DNA of 42,445 bases from positions 1 to 42,445 of the forward strand of contig DPJL01000152.1 of the NCBI GenBank assembly GCA_003543035.1, given 5' to 3'. Of this stretch, positions 14,505 to 22,530 are shown in pieces. Position 1 is the first letter of the stretch, and each line of letters starts with the position of its first letter. The notes below the pieces were generated by a model. The model made no database searches, had not been told where the DNA came from, and was given only the letters and a program-made list of their open reading frames with translations. Origin of the DNA: Micromonosporaceae bacterium. Lineage in GTDB: Bacteria > Actinomycetota > Actinomycetes > Mycobacteriales > Micromonosporaceae. A program made the position numbers and the translations under genes.

Positions 14505-15790
14505 CTGCGACGGTCGGGGCCCTGGAACCGGCGATGCCACCCGATTCTGAGCTCACCCCGCTAGCCGACTACCTCGGCAGCGTGTTGCGCAGACTCAGGG
14601 CATTGGCGGCGCTGGACCTTGACCTGACCCAGGCGCACGGCAACGTGCTGGCCGAGAATGTCATTGCGCCGCATCCGTATCCGGCTTTTGATCAGGCGGC
14701 GATAGACGGGTACGCGGCCCGCTCGGAGGACATCGCCCACGCTGCCGAGGGCCGGCCGGCCCGGCTCAGCGTGGTCGGCGATCTCGCCGCCTCCAGCTGG
14801 CGCCCGGCCAGACTGACGGTTGGCACCTGTTTCTCCGTTGCGGCCGGAGCACCGCTGCCGGTGGCCGCCGATGTCGTGATCCCTCCGGAGTGGACGGATC
14901 AGGGCATGGCTTCGGTGGAGGTGAAGCAGGCGGTCAAGCGGGGCTTCGGAATCCGGCGCATCGGCGAGGTAATGGCAGAGGGCAGCATCCTCGCCAAAGC
15001 TGGTGGCACGGTTACCCCGGCGTTGGTCGGAGTCCTTGCGGCGAGCGGGATCGGGCACGTGGTCGTACGCCCATCGCCGCGGGTGGTGATCGTCTCGACC
15101 GGTGACGAGTTGGTGGAAGCGGGCCGGGTGTCTCAGCCCGGTCAGGTGGTCGATGTGAACTCGCATGCGCTGACCGCTGCCACGGCTGAAGCGGGGGCTC
15201 ATGCGTACCGAGTTGGCATCTGCGACGACGATCCGGAAGCGTTGCGGGCCCTCCTCGAGGATCAGACCAGCCGCGCCGACCTGATCATCACGACCGGTGG
15301 CTCGGGGACCGGACCCGGGGATATGGTGCGGCGCATCCTTTCCCGCCGCGATGGCAGCCGCTCCGGGAACGTCACCTTCACCGATGTCTCGCTTGCGCCC
15401 TGCGGGACGCTGGGGTTTGGGACGGTGGGGAGTGCTCATGAGGTACCCATAGTCTGCCTACCCGGCGATCCGGGAGCCGCATTGATTGGCTTCGAGGTGC
15501 TGGCCCGGCCGGTGATCCAGGTGCTCTCCGGGGCCGAGCCGGTCTTCCGGCCCTCCGTGCGCGGCCACCTGCTCGAGACCGTGGTCTCCCCGGCCGGTCT
15601 GCGCGAATTCCGACCCGCGATCGTCGCCGAACGCCGGGGCGGGGGATATACCGTGCAACCGTTGCCGGGCGGCCCTCGTACGCTGGCGGGCATGGCAGAC
15701 GCAAACGCACTGCTGGTCCTCGGGGAAAGGGTGACCAGTGCGCCGGCCGGCTCCACAGTGGACGTTCTCCTGCTAGACCGCCGTCGATGA
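14501..15790 (+). CDS. glp: Gephyrin-like MoeA protein (Glp type)
   Basis: A 429-residue MoeA/gephyrin-fold protein. Domain landmarks: FDQAAIDGYAARS (63-75), PPEWTD (128-133), RRIGEVMAEG (152-161), VVIVSTGDEL (195-204), ITTGGSGTGPGDM (263-275) and LPGDPGAALIGFE (320-332). Canonical MoeA has GED, SVGDYD-like and LPGNPV at the last sites; here they read GEV, GTGPGDM and LPGDPG, so molybdate insertion is doubtful. In corynebacteria the homologue in the same galU-glp-rimJ order is a cell-division protein (Glp). I infer the same role here, with the membrane protein at 16465 as candidate receptor. ATGA-coupled on both sides. Confidence 0.85.
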   Translation: MTATVGALEPAMPPDSELTPLADYLGSVLRRLRALAALDLDLTQAHGNVLAENVIAPHPYPAFDQAAIDGYAARSEDIAHAAEGRPARLSVVGDLAASSWRPARLTVGTCFSVAAGAPLPVAADVVIPPEWTDQGMASVEVKQAVKRGFGIRRIGEVMAEGSILAKAGGTVTPALVGVLAASGIGHVVVRPSPRVVIVSTGDELVEAGRVSQPGQVVDVNSHALTAATAEAGAHAYRVGICDDDPEALRALLEDQTSRADLIITTGGSGTGPGDMVRRILSRRDGSRSGNVTFTDVSLAPCGTLGFGTVGSAHEVPIVCLPGDPGAALIGFEVLARPVIQVLSGAEPVFRPSVRGHLLETVVSPAGLREFRPAIVAERRGGGYTVQPLPGGPRTLAGMADANALLVLGERVTSAPAGSTVDVLLLDRRR

Positions 15791-16404
15791 CCGCTGTTGG
15801 ATTCCCGGCGATCCTGTCCGAGGGGGACGTGCTCCTACGGCCCTATCAGCGCAGTGACGCGGCTCAATGGTCGGCCGTGCGCCTCTTCAACGAACGCTGG
15901 CTGCGCCCTTGGGAAGTAACGCCCGCGGGCGGATGGGCGGAGAGCAACTCGACCGCCGCCTTCCGGATGGTGCGCCGCGCCTTCAAAGCCGCCGCCCGAA
16001 CGGGTGAATCGATGCCCTTCGCAGTCTGCTACCAGAATCGGCTCGTCGGCCACATCGGGCTGGGCAACATCGTGCGCCGCGCCTTCTCCTCCGCCTACTG
16101 CGGCTACTGGATCGACTCGCGGGTGGCCGGCCACGGCATCATGCCGACCGCCCTGGCCCTGATCGTCGATCATGCGTTCTATGCCGGGCGGCTCCACCGG
16201 GTCGAGGTCAACATCCGGCCCGAAAACAAGGCCTCGCGACGGGTCGTGGAGAAGCTCGGCTTCCGCGAAGAGGGCTATCACCCGCATTACATGTACATCG
16301 ACGGTGCCTGGCGTGATCACGTCGGCTATGCCATGACCTGGGAAGACGTGTCCCGTGAGGGTGGCCTCCTAGCCAGATGGCGTCGCCTTCGGACCAATAC
16401 CTGA
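15787..16404 (+). CDS. rimJ: RimJ/RimL-type GNAT N-acetyltransferase
   Basis: A 205-residue acetyltransferase using acetyl-CoA. The N-terminal VLLRPYQRSDAAQW, the Trp-rich ERWLRPWEVTP, and the CoA-binding SRVAGHGIMPTALALIVDHAF and RPENKASRRVVEKLGFREEG are the RimJ/RimL pattern; the family acetylates N-termini of ribosomal proteins or other substrates. The second A motif is slightly degenerate (VAGHGIM in place of RGKGIA). It is coupled to glp by ATGA and followed by the membrane protein at 16465 after a 60-base gap. Conserved position in this operon suggests a link to division, but the acetylated target is unknown. Confidence 0.9.
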   Translation: MTAVGFPAILSEGDVLLRPYQRSDAAQWSAVRLFNERWLRPWEVTPAGGWAESNSTAAFRMVRRAFKAAARTGESMPFAVCYQNRLVGHIGLGNIVRRAFSSAYCGYWIDSRVAGHGIMPTALALIVDHAFYAGRLHRVEVNIRPENKASRRVVEKLGFREEGYHPHYMYIDGAWRDHVGYAMTWEDVSREGGLLARWRRLRTNT

Positions 16405-16452
16405 TAACGCCTCGTAACGGTGTGGTGCGCGCTCAACACGTGATCACGCAAG

Positions 16453-16458
16453 TAGCCT
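16453..16458 (+). promoter_or_regulatory. Candidate -10 element of a leaderless promoter
   Basis: TAGCCT, 6 bases before GTG 16465. The downstream gene has no Shine-Dalgarno sequence. Confidence 0.4.
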
Positions 16459-16464
16459 GCGAAC

Positions 16465-17178
16465 GTGCCCACCTCGGTGCTCCTCGCCGTCCTCGCCGCC
16501 GCCGGGCTTCTTGCCCTGGCGCCCGCGTTGGTGCGCAGGTATGACGCCACCGAGCGGCTCATAGCCGAGCGGGCACTCTCCACGGCCCGGGTGCTCTCCC
16601 GGCGCCGGCGCCTTCGCACCACTCCCGGCCGGCGGCCAGTGAACCCGCCATCGTGGCTCGCCCCGGCGGAATCCCACCTTCACCTCGTTACCGAGCACGA
16701 CCGGCCGTCGCCGCGGCGCAAAACGCAGCATCGGCCCGGCGTATACCGGCGCCGGCGGGTGCTATCCGCTTTGCTGCTGCTGAACCTGGTACAACTGATC
16801 GGCGTTGCCGCGGTCAGCCCCGGCTTCTGGATCAGCTTCACCGTCACCGCCGCGATGCTCGTGCTCTACCTGGGACACCTACGCGGGCAAGCGCTTCGGA
16901 TGGCTCGGCACCGCCGGGCCGAAGCCCGCCAGGCGGCTTGGCTGGCGCAGCAGCAGGCTCAAGTCCGGCTGGCCCAACGCCGTCGCGCCCAGGCCCGCCG
17001 CGAAGCCGCTCGACTGCTCGAGGAAGAGCTCCTGCGGGCCCAGGAAGCGATGCGGGAACTGGCTCAAAAGGCGGCGGCGACCGCCATCGCAGAACAGGGC
17101 AAGCGGGTCGCAACCATCTCCTACCGGCCCGCCGCCGGAGTGCGGGGACGCGCATACGACGTCGGCCCAGCCGCCTGA
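16465..17178 (+). CDS. Membrane protein downstream of glp-rimJ (candidate Glp receptor)
   Basis: A 237-residue protein with an N-terminal membrane helix (about 4-22), a basic cytosolic loop (23-94) and two more helices (about 97-118 and 121-141), then a long Arg/Ala/Gln/Glu-rich coiled-coil helix (about 142-210), and a C-terminal tail. Corynebacteria have a membrane receptor of Glp (GLPR) encoded next to galU-glp-rimJ; the mycobacterial Rv0996-type protein holds the same place. By synteny this is the likely counterpart. Homology is not proved by any motif I can read. GTG start, leaderless. Confidence 0.7.
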   Translation: MPTSVLLAVLAAAGLLALAPALVRRYDATERLIAERALSTARVLSRRRRLRTTPGRRPVNPPSWLAPAESHLHLVTEHDRPSPRRKTQHRPGVYRRRRVLSALLLLNLVQLIGVAAVSPGFWISFTVTAAMLVLYLGHLRGQALRMARHRRAEARQAAWLAQQQAQVRLAQRRRAQARREAARLLEEELLRAQEAMRELAQKAAATAIAEQGKRVATISYRPAAGVRGRAYDVGPAA

Positions 17179-17206
17179 GGCGTGTGTGTTAACGTTGTCC
17201 GGTCTT

Positions 17207-17280
17207 GGGGATGTGGCGCAGTCTGGTAGCGCACCTCGTTCGCATCGAGGGGGTCAGGGGTTCGAGTCCCCTCATCTCCA
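17207..17280 (+). tRNA. tRNA-Ala (anticodon CGC)
   Basis: A 74-base tRNA that folds fully: acceptor GGGGATG with CATCTCC plus discriminator A, D arm GCGC...GCGC, anticodon stem CCTCG/CGAGG with loop TTCGCAT (anticodon CGC at 17241-17243), T arm AGGGG-TTCGAGT-CCCCT. CCA is not encoded. It reads GCG alanine codons. It stands alone, followed by a hairpin. Confidence 0.95.
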
Positions 17281-17288
17281 CTTAGCTC

Positions 17289-17321
17289 AGCGGTCACTTT
17301 GTTTGATTCAAGGTGGCCGCT
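17289..17321 (+). terminator. Hairpin terminator after tRNA-Ala
   Basis: A 12-base stem (AGCGGTCACTTT with AAGGTGGCCGCT, two wobble pairs) and a 9-base loop, starting 9 bases after the tRNA. The T-run after it is poor, as is common in actinomycetes. Confidence 0.55.
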
Positions 17322-17420
17322 GACTGCTATCTATGGCAGCAGTGGATCCTCACTTGGAGACTTCGCCGTGCCATTGAGATCCGCGGATGCACATTAAGAT
17401 CTGCAGCGACATAGCGGTGG

Positions 17421-19499
17421 TTATTCTTGTCCACCGCCTACCCATAGGGTGCTACCCCTCCGGGCGGGTATGAGCACGGACCGCGCGATCTGTTCAGCCT
17501 TCAGGCACTCAGCTAGCAGGGCCTCGGCCGGTACCGGATCAGCGAACGCGAATCCCTGGACCTGGTCACATCTGAGGTCGTGCAGGATGGTGAGAGTGGT
17601 GAGATCCTCCACGCCCTCGGCCGTCACGAACAGGCCGAGATTGTGGGCGAGATCGATGGCACTGCGTACCAGGATGGCGTCCCCAGGATCCGTGGCCAGA
17701 TCTTGAATGAACGTCCGGTCGATCTTCAATTCGTCGGCGGTGAGGCGCTTGAGCTGGTGCAGCGAGCTGAAACCGGTGCCGTAGTCGTCGATCGAGACCT
17801 GGACCCCGTCTCCCTGGAGTTTGCGCAGTGCTGCCAGGGCACGGTCAGGATCGGTCGTCATGCCGCTCTCGGTCACTTCCAGCCGCAGCAGCGACGCTGG
17901 TAGCCGGTCCTCGGCGAGCACGGAGCGCACCTGGGCGACAAACGCCTCATCGAGAAGGCAGTTGGGGGAGACGTTGACGGACACGATCAGGGGGCGGGCC
18001 TCGGCATACCAACGCGAGGCCTCACCCACGGCGATCCGTAGCAGATGGTAGGTAAGCGGGATCTCCAGCCCGCCGGTCTCGGCAACGCCAAGGAACGCGG
18101 CCGGCCGCAGCAGCCCAAGCTGCGGGTGCCGCCACCGGACCAGCGCTTCGGCAGCGGCGACGGAGGCGTCGGCGATGCGCACCTGGGGTTGGTAGTAAAG
18201 CACCAGCTCGCCGTTGGGGTCGCCTGCGTCAAGAAGCGCCCGCAGGTCACCGAAGAGCGCCATCCGGTCGGGCTGATCGGTGTCGATCTTCGGGTCGTAG
18301 ACGGCAACTCCTTTACCGGTTGTCTTGGCCCGATACATCGCGGCGTCAGCGTGGCGGAGCATGCTCTGGGTGCCGGTGCCATGGATGCCTAGCACCATCC
18401 CGACGCTGCCGCTCACCGCCGCGGATCCGGCCGACAGGACGTAGTTGCGGCGTAGTGCGCCCGCTGCCCGCTCTGCGATTTCTGTCGCGGCCTCGGGTGT
18501 GGCGACTGTCGGAAGCAGTACCGCGAACTCGTCGCCACCGATGCGCGCGACGGTGTCGCCCTCCCGGCACACCTTCTGAAGCCGGTGGCCGGTCTCGATC
18601 AAAACGTCGTCCCCGGCCTGGTGCCCGAGCGTGTCATTGACGTCTTTGAACCCGTTCAGGTCGATCAACATAACCGCGGTTCGCTGGTCCGAGGAGGCCC
18701 GTGTGGCCTCCAGCGCAGCATCCAGCCGCCGTTCGAATTGAAGGCGATTGGCCAACCCCGTGAGCGGATCGTGCAGCGCCTGACGTTGGCTGGTCTCGGC
18801 GTGCTCGACCAGCCGGCGTTGGTATCCGAGCATGACGCGCCAGATCATCGCCACCAGGGCCAGGCCCAGCACGAAGCCCACGCTCGTGGCTGCAAACGTC
18901 CTCGTCTGCACGTTGCGCAGTTCCGCGACCAGCCGCTGTGCTTCGTTGTGGTGAGCTCGGGAGACTCCGGCGATGTCATGCAGAAGCGTGTAGTAGGCGG
19001 GCGTCACCTCCAGCCTGTCCTGCTTGATCGCCTCCGGATTGCCATCGGTAACCATGGCGATCAAGCGGTCAGCTGCCTGGCGGTAGGCGGACTGCTCGGC
19101 TTGCAGGCGCAATGCGTCCTCGCGAGCCGGGCCCGTGCTGAGCTCCACCGCGCGTCGCAGCGCCTCATCGGCAGCGGATGCCGAGTCCATATACCGAGCC
19201 CGGCTGGCGACCGACGGCTCGAGTTGGTAGTGGCGGGCATTCATCTCTTCGACTGCCACCGCGGCGCGGGCCTCGCTGAAGATCGAGTCGAGCACGAGTG
19301 CCTGGCTCTGGGTCTCAGTGGCCCCGGTGGCCTGAAGGGTGCCCCAGAGTGTGAAGGCTCCTAGCCCACATAGCACAACCGCCAGTGCCGCAGTCATAAC
19401 GAGGCTACGACGGGGTTGGGTTAACAGCTCGGAGCGCCTGCCAGCTGATCCAGGCAGGCGGGCGCGGCCCGCGGCCGGCCCCCAGAAAGGCCACTTCAT
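17421..19499 (-). CDS. Membrane GGDEF-EAL cyclic-di-GMP protein
   Basis: A 692-residue bifunctional cyclic-di-GMP enzyme. Helix 1 (about 34-55), an outer four-helix-like sensor (56-200), helix 2 (203-222), then GGDEF (240-400) and EAL (415-675). GGDEF is intact (321-325) with an I-site Arg312-x-x-Asp315; EAL is intact (Glu451-Leu453), with Asn509, Glu541, Asp571-Asp572, Lys592, Glu628 and Gln648 present. Both cyclase and phosphodiesterase could be active. Start at ATG 19499 (MKWPFWG) with a purine-rich stretch about 12 bases upstream; the frame to 19670 lacks family character. Divergent from the binding lipoprotein. Confidence 0.92.
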   Translation of the reverse strand: MKWPFWGPAAGRARLPGSAGRRSELLTQPRRSLVMTAALAVVLCGLGAFTLWGTLQATGATETQSQALVLDSIFSEARAAVAVEEMNARHYQLEPSVASRARYMDSASAADEALRRAVELSTGPAREDALRLQAEQSAYRQAADRLIAMVTDGNPEAIKQDRLEVTPAYYTLLHDIAGVSRAHHNEAQRLVAELRNVQTRTFAATSVGFVLGLALVAMIWRVMLGYQRRLVEHAETSQRQALHDPLTGLANRLQFERRLDAALEATRASSDQRTAVMLIDLNGFKDVNDTLGHQAGDDVLIETGHRLQKVCREGDTVARIGGDEFAVLLPTVATPEAATEIAERAAGALRRNYVLSAGSAAVSGSVGMVLGIHGTGTQSMLRHADAAMYRAKTTGKGVAVYDPKIDTDQPDRMALFGDLRALLDAGDPNGELVLYYQPQVRIADASVAAAEALVRWRHPQLGLLRPAAFLGVAETGGLEIPLTYHLLRIAVGEASRWYAEARPLIVSVNVSPNCLLDEAFVAQVRSVLAEDRLPASLLRLEVTESGMTTDPDRALAALRKLQGDGVQVSIDDYGTGFSSLHQLKRLTADELKIDRTFIQDLATDPGDAILVRSAIDLAHNLGLFVTAEGVEDLTTLTILHDLRCDQVQGFAFADPVPAEALLAECLKAEQIARSVLIPARRGSTLWVGGGQE

Positions 19500-19610
19500 G
19501 GCTTGAGCGTTCCCCCTCTCCAGGCCGCCTTGGCAGCCATCCCATCCTGTCTGCTCGGGCGGCGAGGTAGAGGACTTGACCAGAACTCTTCGCTTACCTC
19601 CGGAATCGTG

Positions 19611-20813
19611 ATGATATTTCATGGTATGGGGACTCTCCAAGGCCGGCGAATCGCATGCCGACGAATTCACGCCGTTCGTGCCCTATTGGCCGTCGCACTG
19701 GTTGCCAGCGGCCTGGCTAGCTGTAGCAGGCCGGACAAACCTGCCTCCGCGCCGCAGGTGGTGCGGCTTGGCGCCCTTTTGCCGCTCAGCGGTGATAACG
19801 GGCCAACGGGCCACCGCATGATCGATGCGTTCAAGATGGCGGTCAAGGAGGCCGATGACGGCGGCGGGGTGCTCGGGCATCGGGTCGAAATCTTGACCGA
19901 CGACGACGCCTGTGATCCCGGAACCGCCGTCGTTAAGGCCAACGAGCTGGTCGCTAAGGACATCACGGTGTCGGTGGGCGGAGGGTGCAGCGTGGCGGCC
20001 GTACCCGTACTCAAGATCTTCCGAGACGCCGGCATACCCATGATCATCCCAGCCGCCAACTCCACAGATCTGTTGGCGCCGGGCTATGACAGTGTCTTCC
20101 TGCTCTCCGGGACCACCAAGATCGAGGCGGAACGCGCGGTTGCCGTGCTGGCCAACCTCGGCGTGGGCCGCCTGGCTGTTGTTCATGACGGCACCAGCTT
20201 CTCGCAGACCCTTGCCTCGGCCACCGTCGCGAGCGTCGCCCAGCCCGGCAGCAACATCTCCGTGGCCGCGCAGCACAGACTCGCCCAAGGCGCGACCAGC
20301 TACCCCCGCGCCGTCGAGATCGTGCTAAACGAACGTGCGGATGTGGTCTTCTTCACCGGCTATTACCCGGAGGCCGCCACGCTGATCCGTGACCTGCGCG
20401 CCGCCAATTACAGCGGACTAATCATGCTCTCTGACGCCGGCACGGATCCCACCCTGTTCAGCTTGCTCAGCCCCGCAGAATCCGAAGGTGTCTACGGTCT
20501 GACACTGCCTGTGGCCCAGTTCGAGCCGCGCGCGGCCGCGTGGGCAGCGAGGTACAAGTTGGCCTATGGCAACGAGCCGGGCCCGTTCACCATGCAGGCC
20601 TACGATGCTGTCCGCCTCGCGCTTGACGCAATCCGGCGCGCTGGCACCCTGGACCGGGCCGCCGTGCGCAAGGCGATCGCCAACACCAAACCCGGGGATG
20701 TAGAGCTGCTGTCAGGTCCGTCCGAATTCACCCCCGACGGGACACAAATCAACCCGACCTTCATCTTGCTACAGATCCACGACGGCGCCTTTACCTTGGT
20801 GCGTCAGGACTAG
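19611..20813 (+). CDS. ABC-type solute-binding lipoprotein (Peripla_BP_6, LivJ-like)
   Basis: A 400-residue lipoprotein. After a basic N-terminus comes a hydrophobic stretch and lipobox LASC (Cys38), followed by SRPDKPAS. The mature part has the branched-chain amino-acid binding fold: LGALLPLSGDNGPTGH, a hinge VGGGCSVAAVPVLKIFRDAGIPMI, and VFFTGYYPEAATLIRDLR. Such proteins bind amino acids, amides, urea or similar small molecules at the cell surface. No ABC permease or ATPase is near, so it is an orphan; the divergent GGDEF-EAL gene may be a partner. Start ATG 19611 or GTG 19608; ATG 19626 also possible. Confidence 0.88.
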   Translation: MIFHGMGTLQGRRIACRRIHAVRALLAVALVASGLASCSRPDKPASAPQVVRLGALLPLSGDNGPTGHRMIDAFKMAVKEADDGGGVLGHRVEILTDDDACDPGTAVVKANELVAKDITVSVGGGCSVAAVPVLKIFRDAGIPMIIPAANSTDLLAPGYDSVFLLSGTTKIEAERAVAVLANLGVGRLAVVHDGTSFSQTLASATVASVAQPGSNISVAAQHRLAQGATSYPRAVEIVLNERADVVFFTGYYPEAATLIRDLRAANYSGLIMLSDAGTDPTLFSLLSPAESEGVYGLTLPVAQFEPRAAAWAARYKLAYGNEPGPFTMQAYDAVRLALDAIRRAGTLDRAAVRKAIANTKPGDVELLSGPSEFTPDGTQINPTFILLQIHDGAFTLVRQD

Positions 20814-20830
20814 TGGCTGCCGCGATGATG

Positions 20831-20848
20831 CCGGGGCGCAAGCCCTGG
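20831..20848 (+). terminator. Short hairpin after the binding lipoprotein gene
   Basis: A 7-base stem CCGGGGC/GCCCTGG (one wobble pair) closed by a GCAA tetraloop, 17 bases after the stop. No T-run follows. Likely a terminator between two convergent units. Confidence 0.4.
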
Positions 20849-20932
20849 AATCGGGCGCCGGCGGTCAACAAGGCGGTTGCTGTCTAAGGCGTGGGAGTAG
20901 ACCAGAGCGTCATCGCCCAGCTGCCCCTCGGC

Positions 20933-21334
20933 TCATCCGCTTCGCGGCAGAACTGAAGTTGAGCACACAAACCAGTGGCTGATCCCTGACTCGGCTCGTT
21001 TTTCGCTTGCCAGCGGGCCCACGTAGAAGCCCCGGTAAACGTAAGCATGGGGTCCGCTCTTGACCACGATGGCCGTAGCACTGTGGCCAGGTTTGATGAC
21101 GACCGTGACTGAGCGGCCGTCCTTCGAAGTCGTGGCACCGCCGACTGCCCCGTTGGCTGGATAGCCTTTGCTGCCGAAGAGGACGCCACCCGATAGCCCG
21201 GCCTGACGGCAGTTGGTGATGTTTCCTGTGATCTTCCGGGGGTATGGCGGTGGCACGTCGGCGACAACGACGCCAACGCCCAGTGACGCGGCAACGCTTG
21301 TGACGAGCGTTGCGGTGCCAGTCATGAAGCGCAT
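20933..21334 (-). CDS. Small secreted protein at the end of a glycosyltransferase operon
   Basis: A 133-residue protein with a signal peptide (MRFMTGTATL... ending near VVVADVPPP) and a Gly/Ser/Val-rich mature part of about 105 residues with Cys41 and Cys123, which may form a disulfide. It contains VLFGSKGYPANGAVGG and RSVTVVIKPGHSATAIVV, likely beta-strand rich. ATG 21334 is preceded by a GGGGTGG stretch. It starts 14 bases after the stop of the PIG-V-like gene, so it is co-transcribed. I do not recognise the family. It could be a substrate or accessory of the two upstream membrane transferases; that is inference. Confidence 0.6.
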   Translation of the reverse strand: MRFMTGTATLVTSVAASLGVGVVVADVPPPYPRKITGNITNCRQAGLSGGVLFGSKGYPANGAVGGATTSKDGRSVTVVIKPGHSATAIVVKSGPHAYVYRGFYVGPLASEKRAESGISHWFVCSTSVLPRSG

Positions 21335-21348
21335 CGAGACCACCCCGT

Positions 21349-22530
21349 TCAGAAGATGCCGTAGTGGCGCGCGAAGAGCATGCCGAGAAGGACGTAGCCG
21401 CCGGTGAAGGCGCCGACCACAAGGGAGTTCGGGAGCCAACGGCGTTGCGTGTGAAGCGCGATCGCCCAGAAGATGGGAAAGATGACCACGACAAAACGCG
21501 GGACGGACATCAAGGGCCGAGGCGGCCAGACATTGGCTAGTGGTAGAAGCAGGCTTGCGGCTGCGAAGACGGAGTAGCACACAGGGATGAGCCGGGCGCC
21601 GGCAATGATGAACGCCGCCGCGATAGCCACGATGGTCAGATCGATCAGCCAGAAGCTGCGATGTTGGAAGGCAGTCTGCACCGCGTGATAGAGGGTCATG
21701 AGGGGGAGCATGGGTTCGCGGCCCCAGCCGCGTTGGGCGCTGAGCGGCGCGTAGAAGTCGCCATGCTGTACCAACCAATAGAGGCAATACAGCCCGAGGC
21801 CGGCCAGTGGGGCAAAGGCTGCGGCCAGCCCTGGCACGAGATCCTTGCCTTTCCTTGTGCGCCATTGGATGACGGCCTCGACCATCAGCGCGACTCCGAC
21901 CATGACGCCGACACTGCGAGTCAGCGCTGCCCCGGTTGCGAACACGGCCGCGAGCGCCCACCGGCTGGTGCGGGCGAACCAGAATGCCAGCAGGACAAAG
22001 AGAAGGAACAGGCTTTCGGCGTAGGGCGCGATGAGGAAGAACGCGGTGGGGAAGATTGCCAGGTACTTCGTGGCCCGCTGGGCCGTGAGTGGGCCGAACT
22101 CGCGGGCGGTAAGCGCATACAGCGCAATCAATGAGGCCAGGAAGGATCCTTGCGCCACAATGACGGAAGCTGTTTGCACGGTCGTGTGGGTGAACGCTGA
22201 CAGCAGGTGGGTGGCAAGGGGATAGAGCGGGAAGAATGCCGCGCTGCCATCGTCCGGGCGGTAGCCTTCCATGGCAATCCGCTGATACCAAAGGGCGTCC
22301 CAACGTTGGCCGCTGTCAAGGAGGTTGTGCCAACCGTCGGAAAGTGGCTCGGAGCCAAGGCCGGGCACGCTTACCGGATTCTCGCCTGGGATTATCGGTA
22401 CCAACAATCCAAGGATCGCCCAGCCTACCCAGACCGCCCCGAAGACCTTCAGCGCGAAGGGCAGGCCGTCCCGAAGCCTTATCGCGTAAGGTGTTTCGGT
22501 GTCAATTGTGGCCGGAGTGGCGGTCACCAT
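21349..22530 (-). CDS. PIG-V-like (GT76) polyprenyl-sugar mannosyltransferase
   Basis: A 393-residue integral membrane protein. A cytosolic start is followed by helix 1 (about 28-48) and an outer loop with RWDALWYQRIAMEGY and FFPLYPL, typical of the PIG-V/Mannosyl_trans2 family, in which acidic Asp in the first loop is catalytic. About eight to ten hydrophobic helices follow. These GT-C enzymes transfer mannose from polyprenyl-phosphate-mannose on the outer side of the membrane; bacterial acceptors are unknown. The start overlaps the stop of the upstream membrane gene by 7 bases, indicating coupling. Confidence 0.8.
   Translation of the reverse strand: MVTATPATIDTETPYAIRLRDGLPFALKVFGAVWVGWAILGLLVPIIPGENPVSVPGLGSEPLSDGWHNLLDSGQRWDALWYQRIAMEGYRPDDGSAAFFPLYPLATHLLSAFTHTTVQTASVIVAQGSFLASLIALYALTAREFGPLTAQRATKYLAIFPTAFFLIAPYAESLFLLFVLLAFWFARTSRWALAAVFATGAALTRSVGVMVGVALMVEAVIQWRTRKGKDLVPGLAAAFAPLAGLGLYCLYWLVQHGDFYAPLSAQRGWGREPMLPLMTLYHAVQTAFQHRSFWLIDLTIVAIAAAFIIAGARLIPVCYSVFAAASLLLPLANVWPPRPLMSVPRFVVVIFPIFWAIALHTQRRWLPNSLVVGAFTGGYVLLGMLFARHYGIF

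Noticed and set aside
17207..17420. tRNA-Ala as an integration site of a mobile element
   Set aside because: No integrase, no repeat of the tRNA 3' end elsewhere in the window, and normal genes follow.
21334..22303. Upstream extension of the secreted-protein frame over the PIG-V-like gene
   Set aside because: The upstream part is a shadow of the PIG-V-like gene; the signal peptide beginning at 21334 marks the real start.
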